From Candidatus Omnitrophota bacterium (lineage in GTDB: Bacteria; Omnitrophota; Gorgyraeia; Tantalellales; Tantalellaceae), in the NCBI GenBank assembly GCA_016783605.1, contig JADHWG010000010.1:1-37805 (forward strand): a stretch of 37,805 nt of DNA. Direction: 5' to 3'. Position 1 is the stretch's first letter; each line of letters begins with the position of its first letter. The position numbers and the translations under genes were made by a program. Of the stretch, positions 9,241 to 17,492 are shown in pieces. The notes beneath the pieces were generated by a model, which was not told the origin of the DNA, did not search any database, and saw only the letters and a list, made by a program, of their open reading frames with translations.

Positions 9241-9690
9241 TCATCCCCGCCACACTATTGTCATCCCCGTCACTATTGTCATCCCCGCTACTATATTGTC
9301 ATCCCCGCGGAAGCGGGGATCCATAATATGAAGTAACAAAAATGTGTCGAAAGAGATTCCCGCGGAGGCGGGGATCCATAATATGAAGTAACGAAAATGT
9401 GTCGAAAGAGATTCCCGCTTCCGCGGGAATGACAAAGGGGTTGTCATCCCCGCGGAGGCGGGGATCCATAATATGAAGTAACGAAAATGTGTCGAAAGAG
9501 ATTCCCGCTTCCGCGGGAATGACAAAGGGGTTGTCATCCCCGCGGAGGCGGGGATCTATAATATGAAAGTAACGAAAATGTGTCGAAAGAGATTCCCGCT
9601 TCCGCGGGAATGACAATATGGGGTAGGGAATGACAATATGGGGTAGGGAATGACAATATGGGGTAGGGAATGACAATGTGGTGGCGGGCG
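9241..9690. repeat. Composite tandem array of family A palindromes (about 90-bp period) flanked by 20-bp-period arrays
   Basis: gtcatccccgcggaggcggggatccataatatgaagtaacgaaaatgtgtcgaaagagattcccgcttccgcgggaatgac repeats starting at 9443 and 9533 with variants upstream; tgacaatatggggtagggaa x3-4 at 9611-9680. Confidence 0.95.
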
Positions 9691-9697
9691 TACGATA

Positions 9698-10768
9698 TTA
9701 CCGCTCTGATGTTTTGTAATGTTCTTCAATGACATTTTGCGCGGATTTGTTCTGTGGTGTAAAATGCCTGTTATTTTCTCCTCCGGCACGTGTGTTTGTG
9801 TCCCATTTCCACCAGTATACACCTGCCAGCCATTTTTCATTCCAAACGGTTTCAAAAAACGCTTTATAACAGTTTGCCTGGATCTTGGGGTCGGCGTTTC
9901 CGCCGGTCGGGTTTTGCCATGGGGCGGAAGCGGCGTGAGAAGTCGAGGGGTAGCCGATTTCGGTAAAAAGGATGGGTTTATTGGTTTTTGCGTGCCATGT
10001 TTTGATCTCTTGCTTCCACCCTCGCCAGCCGTTCTTTAGATCTTCAAGCGAAGGGTTTGTTTTATGCGTAAGCGGGAAATAGGCGTCTATCCCGGCATAA
10101 TCGAGTTTGTCCCAGAAAGTTATATTTTTGTAATTGTCCCAGTTGGAAGCATAGACCAATTTCCCTCCATAAATATTTCGGATTTCATCAATAAGTTCTT
10201 CCCAATAAGAACTTTTTGTCGAAGCAAAAGAAAGTTCTGTTCCTATACAAAAAATTTCGACATTCATCCGTTCCGATAAGGCGGCATAATCGAGTATCAT
10301 TTTTTTGTAGCTCCGGAACCACTCTTTCCAGTCTTCTTCACAGCGGAATCCGATATCAGCTCTCCAATAAGTTCCGTCGAATTTATCTATCAAATCGAGA
10401 TGCGGTTTAAGCATTATTTTTAAATCGAGAGCTCGTGCCGTTGTGATCACATGAATCAGACTTTTTTTTGAGGAAGTTCTCTCAGTTTTATATATTTTTT
10501 TCGAATTATGTTTTTCCTGATAGTGAGTGGGACAAATGGAAACGTATTCTACGCCGAGAGACGTCAATTTTTTTAATGATTCGTCGGAATAATGGGACGC
10601 AAATTGGTTCTTTTCCCATACTGCGTAACACATTCCTTTCTGCATAGGCAGAAAATTTATTGCGGGATAAAATGAATAAGCTGGATTAGTGATAGAGGAT
10701 AGAATTAAAAATAGTGTCGAACAAAAAGCGATGATCTTTCTTCCGGTCAGTTTGTTATGGATATCCAC
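9698..10768 (-). CDS. Glycoside hydrolase, GH113 (endo-beta-1,4-mannanase)-like TIM barrel, secreted or membrane-anchored
   Basis: MLKPHLDLID..WRADI, FCIGTELSF, LVYASNWDNYKNITFWDKLDYAGIDAYFPL, PILFTEIGYPS. GTG start at 10768 preceded by AAGGAG; hydrophobic signal IIAFCSTLFLILSSI. Confidence 0.85.
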   Translation of the reverse strand: MDIHNKLTGRKIIAFCSTLFLILSSITNPAYSFYPAINFLPMQKGMCYAVWEKNQFASHYSDESLKKLTSLGVEYVSICPTHYQEKHNSKKIYKTERTSSKKSLIHVITTARALDLKIMLKPHLDLIDKFDGTYWRADIGFRCEEDWKEWFRSYKKMILDYAALSERMNVEIFCIGTELSFASTKSSYWEELIDEIRNIYGGKLVYASNWDNYKNITFWDKLDYAGIDAYFPLTHKTNPSLEDLKNGWRGWKQEIKTWHAKTNKPILFTEIGYPSTSHAASAPWQNPTGGNADPKIQANCYKAFFETVWNEKWLAGVYWWKWDTNTRAGGENNRHFTPQNKSAQNVIEEHYKTSER

Positions 10769-10838
10769 TTCGCGCTCCTTTTTTTTACCCGACAAGGATA
10801 AGTCTTGCAAAAAGTCAGCCACAGCGAAGCCCATAACG

Positions 10839-10951
10839 TAACCAAGTTCGGCAGTCTGACGACCATATTCTCCGAATTACGAAATAGAGAAGTTAGGTTC
10901 AAAACTTTGCAGTCCTAATCTTTCGATTAGTTTGCCCTTATCGTTCGATTA
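10839..10951 (-). ncRNA. Cyclic di-GMP-I (GEMM) riboswitch in the leader of the GH113-like gene
   Basis: Minus strand: GGGCAAACTAATCGAAAGATTAGGACTGCAAAG, then CCTAAC-TTCTC...GAGAA-TATGG, then GTCAGACTGCCGAA. P2 hairpin capped by GAAA, 11-nt-receptor-like CCTAAC/TATGG, P1 TAATCGA/TTGGTTA. Confidence 0.92.
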
Positions 10952-11067
10952 AACACCTGATTCTTTTTAAAGAACAAAGCCCGTATAATTAAATTTTACT
11001 GTAAATACACAACAAAGCAAGCCTCCCAAGCCAAGTGTTTAATCTTTAACCAAATTCCAGACCGTAA

Positions 11068-11123
11068 CCCACCAACAACCTCGTAGGTTACTACCTGTCA
11101 AGTTTTATGAGGTTGTTGGTGGG
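11068..11123. repeat. Constant-apex hairpin (family B) with an insertion
   Basis: CCCACCAACAACCT (11068-11081) ... AGGTTGTTGGTGGG (11110-11123), 14-bp perfect arms; CGTAGGT after the left arm. Confidence 0.85.
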
Positions 11124-11275
11124 GTGAGAGTGGTGGAGGTGGTAATTTTACGGGTGTTGGCGAAAAAAAGTTATTTATGGAGGCTTTTCTTTTTGCGGGA
11201 AAAGTTGTACAATGTGTCTTAAGCTATTTAAGGTGAGGAAAAGTCAAAACTTGTGTGTGCAATGGAGGTGTCGGA

Positions 11276-14200
11276 ATGAGAAGTAATTTGAAGGGAATGT
11301 CTTTGGGGGTTTTGTTTTGTTTTCTTGTCAATACTGTCGCGGGCGACGCGGCGTTTAGTCAAAACGTATTGGCGGAGGCGGAATATAAACTTGCGACACA
11401 GTCGATTTTTAGCGGATTGGCTGATATGGAATTTAGGGAAAGTGAAAATCTTAAACTTGTGGTTAAGGCGCATTTACTCGAAATTGCCCGTGGCAGTGAA
11501 AAAATAAAAATTAAAGACTTAATCAATTATGCGAAAGATCATTATAAAAACAGTATTTTTGACAAAACCCATGTGTATTTTTCCGAAGAACCCAAACTGC
11601 CCAAAGGTTTTAATTTGCTCGGAGGATATCACGCTCTTAAATGCCGTATTAAGGATGAGAATGACGAGACAAGAACGTATTACGCGGTTTTTTCACTAAA
11701 CAAGGACAGCGACAAAGGGTTCGATATAGAGGTTGTTGCAAGCCGGGAATGGGATAATCTTAAAAAACTATCGAATCCCCTTACAACTCTGCCGCAAAGA
11801 GCTTCTGAAAAACCAAAAGACGCTGAAACGCAAAGAAGGTATTCCGAACTAAATGAAGGCGTGATCGATAAATTTATAAGAGAACATATCGGTACAAAAG
11901 AGAATCCCGGAAGATTTACAGAATTTACGGGAAGAGCAAAAAAACTTGGTTGGAATACAAAATATCCAAATAGAGCAAGACCGGGACGATATTATGAGCC
12001 CATAAGCGGACAGTTCGATAATTTTCTATGGGCGAAAATCGAACAACAGTTAAGAAGGATTAACACTGTTTTTCAATTCGAAATTGCGTTTAAAAATAAA
12101 AATATCGTTTTAATTCCTTTAGAAAAAAATGAAAACCTTCCTGTTATTGAGGAAAGAGACCCGATAACCGGCAAGATCAGAAAGGTTTCGGTATCAAGCC
12201 ATACAAGCAAGAATGCCGTTTATTTTTTTATTAAGCAGGAGTTTTTGAATAAAATTATGACGGATAATAATCCATGGAATGACAATGAAATAATCTCGTT
12301 TTTCAGAAAACGAATAGTCCATGAAATAGGCGAAAGTTTCGGGTTGCCTATTGTTCAAATAACTGAAAATGGTCGCGTTTTAAACGATCTCGATATAATT
12401 TATGAAGCCTTAATTGACGGTTCGTATTATACAAATGCTGATGGGGAATTTGATACAAAAGTGCAAAACCTGAAAAAACTTACCCAAAACGATATTGTAA
12501 ATCTCGATCATCTCAGATGGAAATCTCCGATAACGGGGGAAGATGTGGAACGTGATTACGCGGCAGAGAAATTCGAAGAAATTGACGAAAAGGCAGGTCA
12601 AATACTTCAAAATTTTAAAAACATATCCGATCTTAAAACGCTTGAAATTGTATTTGGTTATGTGATCGGCATGGAAGACTTTTACGAATTTACAAGAGAT
12701 TATCCTGATCAGAATAGATTATTTTGCAGGGCTTTTGGAAATAAAACAGCAATAAATTCAGTCAGAAAAGCGCTTAAAACGGAGCATGGTAAACGTCTCG
12801 TGGCATTCAAGAAGGCTGAACTTGACGCTTGGAAAAAGGAAGTGCAGGATGAGAAAGACAGTCGAATACTTCAAAATTTTAAAAACATATCCGACCTTAA
12901 AACGCTTGACATTGTATTTGGTTATGTAATCCGCATGGAAAACTTTTACGAATTTACGCGAAACTATCCTGAGGAGGATAGATTATTCAGCGGGGCTTTT
13001 GGAAATGAAACAGCAATAGATTCAGTCAGAGACGCGCTTAAGACAGAGTATGGTAAGCGTCTTGTAGCGTTCAAGAAGGCTGAACTTGACGCGTGGGAAA
13101 AAGAAGTTCAGGACGAGAAAGAAAGTCGAATACTTCAAAATTTTAAAAACATATCCGATCTTAAAACGCTTGACATTGTATTTGGTTATGTGATCCGCAT
13201 GGAAGACTTTTACGAATTTACAAGAGATTATCCTGAGCAGAATAGATTATTTTGCAGGGCTTTTGGAGATAAAACAGCAATAAATCCTGTCAGAAAAGCG
13301 CTTAAGACGGAGTATGGTAAACGTCTTGTGGCGTTCAAGGAGGCTGAACTTGACGCTATGAATAAAGATGACGGAAAGGAAAAAGTTTTTAGTGAAGCGT
13401 ATCTGAATTTCCGGAAAGTAGAATTCATAGAGTCGGTTGAAAACGTGTTGAGTATTATGGATTCAAAAGAAGAGGACAATATTTCAGCTAACGAAGATGT
13501 GTTTGAGAATGTTTTCGGTACTACGAACTTGTCTGATATCAGTAATGCTTTAGAAACAAAAGAAGGGAAATTGTTAGTGGAAGCGTATCGTTTTGAAATT
13601 GAACAACACAACGCGCTTTTATCTGAACTCAAACTTAGGGAAATATGTGAGAATTTTAGAAAGGCACAATTCATAGAGTCAGTTGAAAACGTGTTGAGTA
13701 TTATGGATTCAAAAGAAGATGGCAATATTTCAGCTAACAAAGATGTGTTTAAGAACGTTTTCGACACTACGAGCTTGCCTGATATACGCATTGCCTTAGA
13801 AACAAAAGAAGGGAAATTGTTAACGGAAGCGTATCGTTTTGAAATTGCGCAGAATAACGTGGGTAAAGCTGAGAATGCACAGCGGGAAATATGCGAAAAT
13901 TTCAGAAGTGTGGATGACGTAGAGCTACTGGAAGACGCGATAAACGCAATAGATTCGCCGTTGGAAGAAGTTAACTCTACGGAAAACAAAAATATACTAA
14001 AAAGCGCGTTTGGGACGGATGTGCTTGCGACAGCACGTATTGCCTTGGGTTCTTCCATAGGAAAGAACCTCTTAGACGCGAGGCGTACGGAAATTATGGT
14101 TCACAAAGAAAAGAAAAAGGAAGAAAAAAGACAGCTTGTATTCAAAAATTTCAAGAATATTACAAACATGTCGGCGTTGTCTAAGATAATGGAAATAATT

Positions 14201-15064
14201 GACTCCGATCAAGCGACGATTACGGATCCATTTTTGATCAGTTTGTTTTTACGGGAGTTTCCCGGACTTACGGCTGAACTTGAATTTATGCGAAAAGCAT
14301 TAGAAACCAAACAGGGCAGGCTTCTTAAAAAAGTGAAACAAATGGAAATTGAGCGATGGATGGAATGGCTGAATAAGGAGCATGAAAAGAATTTAAAAAG
14401 TGTGGAGGAGAATATAACTCACCAAAACAACATTATCAAAATGGCCAAAAAGGTAGGCACAAAAATCACGCCGCCGAGTTGCCGGTATACGCTATTTACG
14501 TTTAACGACATGTATGTGGGAGATGAGTTTAAAGAAGATAAAAGTGCGTTCGCGAGCCGGTTCAGGCTATTACGAATAGGGACGGGTAAAACAAAAGGGC
14601 TCTCGAGAAGTATTTTGAGCAGGATGACGAAATTGGGGCTTGAGCCGAAAAATGTGATAGTACAGCTTCCATCAAGCATGGCAGATTCGGATGTTTTGAC
14701 CAAAATTAAAGAAAAAGCGCAGGGTATAAAGTTTATAGTTGTTGATACACAAGAATTGAAAGGGATAACGGATGAGTGTTCGCGAGAGCAATACCGCAGA
14801 AATATATATTCCATGATGTATCTTGCGAGGAATATTAATGGCGAAACACGGAAAGATTCAGAATTATACCTTTTTTTACGCCGTTTTGTAAAATGGCATT
14901 TTCCGGTTATGGAAGAGAGAGACGCCGAAATTGGCAAGTATATGCAGGCGTTGATGGAGAATGACCTATTAACCATAATCGGTTTTGCACTTTCATGTAT
15001 GCCCATACAAAAAGTGGCAGAACCGAACGCCGCTTTAACTTCTGCTACGTTTATTTATGCGTAG
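11276..15064 (+). CDS. Large secreted repeat protein of unknown function
   Basis: 1262 aa from ATG 11276 (GGAGGTGTCGGA upstream); signal-like MRSNLKGMSLGVLFCFLVNTVAGDAAFSQ; tandem 88-aa and 82-aa repeats; an isolated VHEIGE motif. Confidence 0.88.
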   Translation: MRSNLKGMSLGVLFCFLVNTVAGDAAFSQNVLAEAEYKLATQSIFSGLADMEFRESENLKLVVKAHLLEIARGSEKIKIKDLINYAKDHYKNSIFDKTHVYFSEEPKLPKGFNLLGGYHALKCRIKDENDETRTYYAVFSLNKDSDKGFDIEVVASREWDNLKKLSNPLTTLPQRASEKPKDAETQRRYSELNEGVIDKFIREHIGTKENPGRFTEFTGRAKKLGWNTKYPNRARPGRYYEPISGQFDNFLWAKIEQQLRRINTVFQFEIAFKNKNIVLIPLEKNENLPVIEERDPITGKIRKVSVSSHTSKNAVYFFIKQEFLNKIMTDNNPWNDNEIISFFRKRIVHEIGESFGLPIVQITENGRVLNDLDIIYEALIDGSYYTNADGEFDTKVQNLKKLTQNDIVNLDHLRWKSPITGEDVERDYAAEKFEEIDEKAGQILQNFKNISDLKTLEIVFGYVIGMEDFYEFTRDYPDQNRLFCRAFGNKTAINSVRKALKTEHGKRLVAFKKAELDAWKKEVQDEKDSRILQNFKNISDLKTLDIVFGYVIRMENFYEFTRNYPEEDRLFSGAFGNETAIDSVRDALKTEYGKRLVAFKKAELDAWEKEVQDEKESRILQNFKNISDLKTLDIVFGYVIRMEDFYEFTRDYPEQNRLFCRAFGDKTAINPVRKALKTEYGKRLVAFKEAELDAMNKDDGKEKVFSEAYLNFRKVEFIESVENVLSIMDSKEEDNISANEDVFENVFGTTNLSDISNALETKEGKLLVEAYRFEIEQHNALLSELKLREICENFRKAQFIESVENVLSIMDSKEDGNISANKDVFKNVFDTTSLPDIRIALETKEGKLLTEAYRFEIAQNNVGKAENAQREICENFRSVDDVELLEDAINAIDSPLEEVNSTENKNILKSAFGTDVLATARIALGSSIGKNLLDARRTEIMVHKEKKKEEKRQLVFKNFKNITNMSALSKIMEIIDSDQATITDPFLISLFLREFPGLTAELEFMRKALETKQGRLLKKVKQMEIERWMEWLNKEHEKNLKSVEENITHQNNIIKMAKKVGTKITPPSCRYTLFTFNDMYVGDEFKEDKSAFASRFRLLRIGTGKTKGLSRSILSRMTKLGLEPKNVIVQLPSSMADSDVLTKIKEKAQGIKFIVVDTQELKGITDECSREQYRRNIYSMMYLARNINGETRKDSELYLFLRRFVKWHFPVMEERDAEIGKYMQALMENDLLTIIGFALSCMPIQKVAEPNAALTSATFIYA
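12601..13370 (+). repeat. Three tandem 264-bp (88-aa) intragenic repeats
   Basis: aatacttcaaaattttaaaaacatatccga at 12601, 12865 and 13129 (period 264). Confidence 0.95.
13404..13895 (+). repeat. Two tandem 246-bp (82-aa) intragenic repeats
   Basis: aattcatagagtc[ga]gttgaaaacgtgttgagtattatggattcaaaagaag at 13422 and 13668 (period 246). Confidence 0.93.
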
Positions 15065-15080
15065 AAATAGACATTTTTAT

Positions 15081-15110
15081 GAGATCCCGGCTCAAGGCCG
15101 GGATGACAAT
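15081..15110. repeat. Family A palindrome, after the repeat-protein gene
   Basis: gagatcccggctcaaggccgggatgacaat. Confidence 0.85.
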
Positions 15111-15166
15111 GTGGTGGATTCCGGGCTCCCTTCGATTGAACTGACCAACCGGTACAAAGTTTTTGT

Positions 15167-15195
15167 TTGTCATTCCTTTATTGTTACTATATAAT
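15167..15195 (+). promoter_or_regulatory. Sigma-70-type promoter (TTGTCA-17-TATAAT) upstream of greA
   Basis: -35 at 15167-15172, -10 at 15190-15195. Confidence 0.7.
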
Positions 15196-15273
15196 CTAAC
15201 TTAGTTGGCATACGGTCATATCGCATAATATTGATGACTTTGGACTTGGTTTTGTTTGTTTTGAGGAGGAGAG

Positions 15274-15750
15274 ATGGGGGAGAGACGGATAATATTGACG
15301 CGTGAAGGGCGTGAGAAGATTTGCCATGAACTTGAGTTCCTGAAAAGAGACAAGCGTCGGGAAATTATTACGGCGATTTCCGAGGCGAGGGCGCATGGGG
15401 ATCTTAGTGAGAATGCTGAATATAGCGCCGCGAAAGAGGCTCAGGCGATCAATGAGAAAAAGATCGCGGAATTGGAAAGCACATTAATGAGGGCTGAGCT
15501 TATGGATGAAGGGGCGATCCCGAAGGATGAAGCGTTTTTGGGAGCGACTCTCAAAATAAAGGATCTGAAAACGGGCGAGGAATTCGAGTATATGCTTGTT
15601 TCCGAAGAAGAGTCTGATTTTGATCTGAATAAGATCTCTATTTCATCTCCGGTTGGAAAGGCTCTTCTCGGGCATAAAGTTGGAGAACGTGTTGAAATAA
15701 AAGCGCCGGCCGGCATTCTTGAATATGAAATTGTCGGTATTGGTCGGTAG
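15274..15750 (+). CDS. greA: Transcription elongation factor GreA
   Basis: LTREGREKICHELEFLKRDKRREIITAISEARAHGDLSENAEYSAAKEAQ; C-terminal SPVGKALLGHKVGERVEIKAP. Confidence 0.97.
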   Translation: MGERRIILTREGREKICHELEFLKRDKRREIITAISEARAHGDLSENAEYSAAKEAQAINEKKIAELESTLMRAELMDEGAIPKDEAFLGATLKIKDLKTGEEFEYMLVSEEESDFDLNKISISSPVGKALLGHKVGERVEIKAPAGILEYEIVGIGR

Positions 15751-15777
15751 AGTGTTTAGGACCGGAAAGGGACGAAA

Positions 15778-16317
15778 ATGCTAAAGGAAATAAATCTTGA
15801 TCTGGCGACGCGTCTTATTAACCACGGACCGGTTGTGCTTATAAGTTCAATGTATGACAAAAAAGTGAATTTGACGCCTGTTGCTTGGCACATGCCTGTT
15901 TCAAAAAAGCCTCCTGTCATTGCGCTTGAGATCGGTAAATCTCATTTTATTTACGATTGCATAATAAAAAGTCGTGATTTTGTGATCAATGTTCCGCCCA
16001 AAGGTTTAGTCGAAAAAGTTGTTAAGTGCGGCTCGTGTTCCGGAAGGGATGTCGATAAACTTCTCGTATGCGGACTTAGTACCGAACCGTCTCTTAAAAT
16101 AAAATCTCCTGCCGTTGGTGGAATGTTGGCGGTTATGGAGTGTGTGCTCGTGGACGCGCCTCGCGTGGCTGAAGAATATGACATTGTTATCGGCGAGGTC
16201 AAATATGCCGCGGTTCGCGAGGAGGCTTTTCAAGATCATTGGTTGTTCGAAAAAGAAGAGTTTAGGACGATACACCATCTTGGGGACCGTAATTTTTGTT
16301 TTCCGGAAACTATGTAA
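15778..16317 (+). CDS. Flavin reductase family protein (FMN-binding split barrel)
   Basis: PVVLISSMYDKKVNLTPVAWHMPVSKKPPVIALEIG...RDFVINVP. Confidence 0.85.
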   Translation: MLKEINLDLATRLINHGPVVLISSMYDKKVNLTPVAWHMPVSKKPPVIALEIGKSHFIYDCIIKSRDFVINVPPKGLVEKVVKCGSCSGRDVDKLLVCGLSTEPSLKIKSPAVGGMLAVMECVLVDAPRVAEEYDIVIGEVKYAAVREEAFQDHWLFEKEEFRTIHHLGDRNFCFPETM

Positions 16318-16340
16318 TCCTCGCCCTTTCTTGTTATTCT

Positions 16341-16400
16341 CGCCCCCCAAGACCACCTCGTAGGTGGCCTAGGCCACCTACGAAGTGGTCTTGGGGGGCG
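16341..16400. repeat. Constant-apex hairpin (family B) containing a 24-bp perfect palindrome
   Basis: Arms CGCCCCCCAAGACCAC (16341-16356) / GTGGTCTTGGGGGGCG (16385-16400); inner CGTAGGTGGCCTAGGCCACCTACG (16359-16382). Confidence 0.93.
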
Positions 16401-16438
16401 GGGGATCTATGTTATAAAATTGGTGAAAGGATGTTAGT

Positions 16439-17458
16439 ATGGCTTTTATGCGTAATAAGTGGATAAAAATCATAATAATCGTTTTTGTCGCGATGGTACT
16501 TTATTCGTTATTGCCGCTTGTTTCTTTTTATTTTGTCAAGGGTGCTTCGAAAAATGACAATAATCAAAATGCGTTAAGCGAGCTTGAAAGCAATAAAGGC
16601 GTGTATTTTTCGTTTATTGTGTTCGGGGATAATCATGCCGGACTTTGCTTTAATGATGCCGCCGCGATCAAAGAAATATGGCATATGAATCGTGAAGATC
16701 GCCATGGCAAGTCTCCGATCGATTTTGTTTTGAATGTGGGGGATGTAAGCTTAGACGGTTCACGGCGCGACTTCCAAAATTATAAAAAATTACAAACCCT
16801 TATAAAATATCCTTTGATATCTGCAATCGGTAATCACGATAAGCCTGGTTTGTTTAAAGAATTTTGCGGGAAGAAAGAATTCACTTTTGTCAATCGCAAT
16901 TCATATTTTATTGTGCTGGATAACGAAGTGGGAGAACTTTCAGAAAAGCAGTTCGAGTTTCTGGAAGAAAAATTAAAAGCCGGTCAGAAATACGACAATA
17001 TATTCGTTGCGATGCATAAACCGCCGTTTGACCCGTATCAACAGGAATGGTATAACATGGATACCAGTCCTTGGGCTTTTCGATTTCGAAAACTTTGCGC
17101 GGAATATAACGTCCGCATGGTTTTCACCGGGCATAAACATATGTTTAAGAGTGAGAAGTTTGACGGAGTGGAGAATATCGTAACCGGTGGCGGCGGGATG
17201 CTTATTGAAATTCCGGAGGCAGATGGCGGGTATCTTCATTATGTCAGAGTTATGGTAAATCATGATTATGTGACATATGAAGTTCGGAAAGTATCGCCGC
17301 CTTTTTGGGAATATGTGACATATTATTTTTGGAAAGAAATGGTGTATAGGGTACGAAACTTTCTCGGCAATGGTTATATCTCCGGTAATGATGTGAAGAA
17401 AGTTCCGCTGAGAGTAAAAGATCTGAATGATCGAGAATATTGGATGATAAAGAAATAG
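16439..17458 (+). CDS. Membrane-anchored calcineurin-like metallophosphoesterase
   Basis: FIVFGDNHAG, LNVGDVSLDG, SAIGNHD, FVAMHKPPFD, VFTGHKHMF; N-terminal TM. Confidence 0.9.
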   Translation: MAFMRNKWIKIIIIVFVAMVLYSLLPLVSFYFVKGASKNDNNQNALSELESNKGVYFSFIVFGDNHAGLCFNDAAAIKEIWHMNREDRHGKSPIDFVLNVGDVSLDGSRRDFQNYKKLQTLIKYPLISAIGNHDKPGLFKEFCGKKEFTFVNRNSYFIVLDNEVGELSEKQFEFLEEKLKAGQKYDNIFVAMHKPPFDPYQQEWYNMDTSPWAFRFRKLCAEYNVRMVFTGHKHMFKSEKFDGVENIVTGGGGMLIEIPEADGGYLHYVRVMVNHDYVTYEVRKVSPPFWEYVTYYFWKEMVYRVRNFLGNGYISGNDVKKVPLRVKDLNDREYWMIKK

Positions 17459-17492
17459 GAATCTCTTCTTTAATCGCAATTGGGGAGGAAAA

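Noticed and set aside
9241-9676. Minus-strand ORFs of 98, 99 and 125 aa reading VIPAEAGISFDTF...MDPRLRGDD
   Set aside because: They are translations of the palindromic repeat array, a well-known source of spurious ORFs.
9241-9690. CRISPR-like array
   Set aside because: Repeats are palindromic REP-type units with repeated, not unique, spacers; no cas genes are nearby.
13228-14058. 276-aa minus-strand ORF
   Set aside because: Antisense to the large repeat protein, Ser/Phe-rich low-complexity translation, no ribosome-binding site support; its length follows from the coding strand's composition.
14419-15006. 195-aa minus-strand ORF
   Set aside because: Lies fully inside the + strand repeat-protein gene; no independent promoter or ribosome-binding site evidence.
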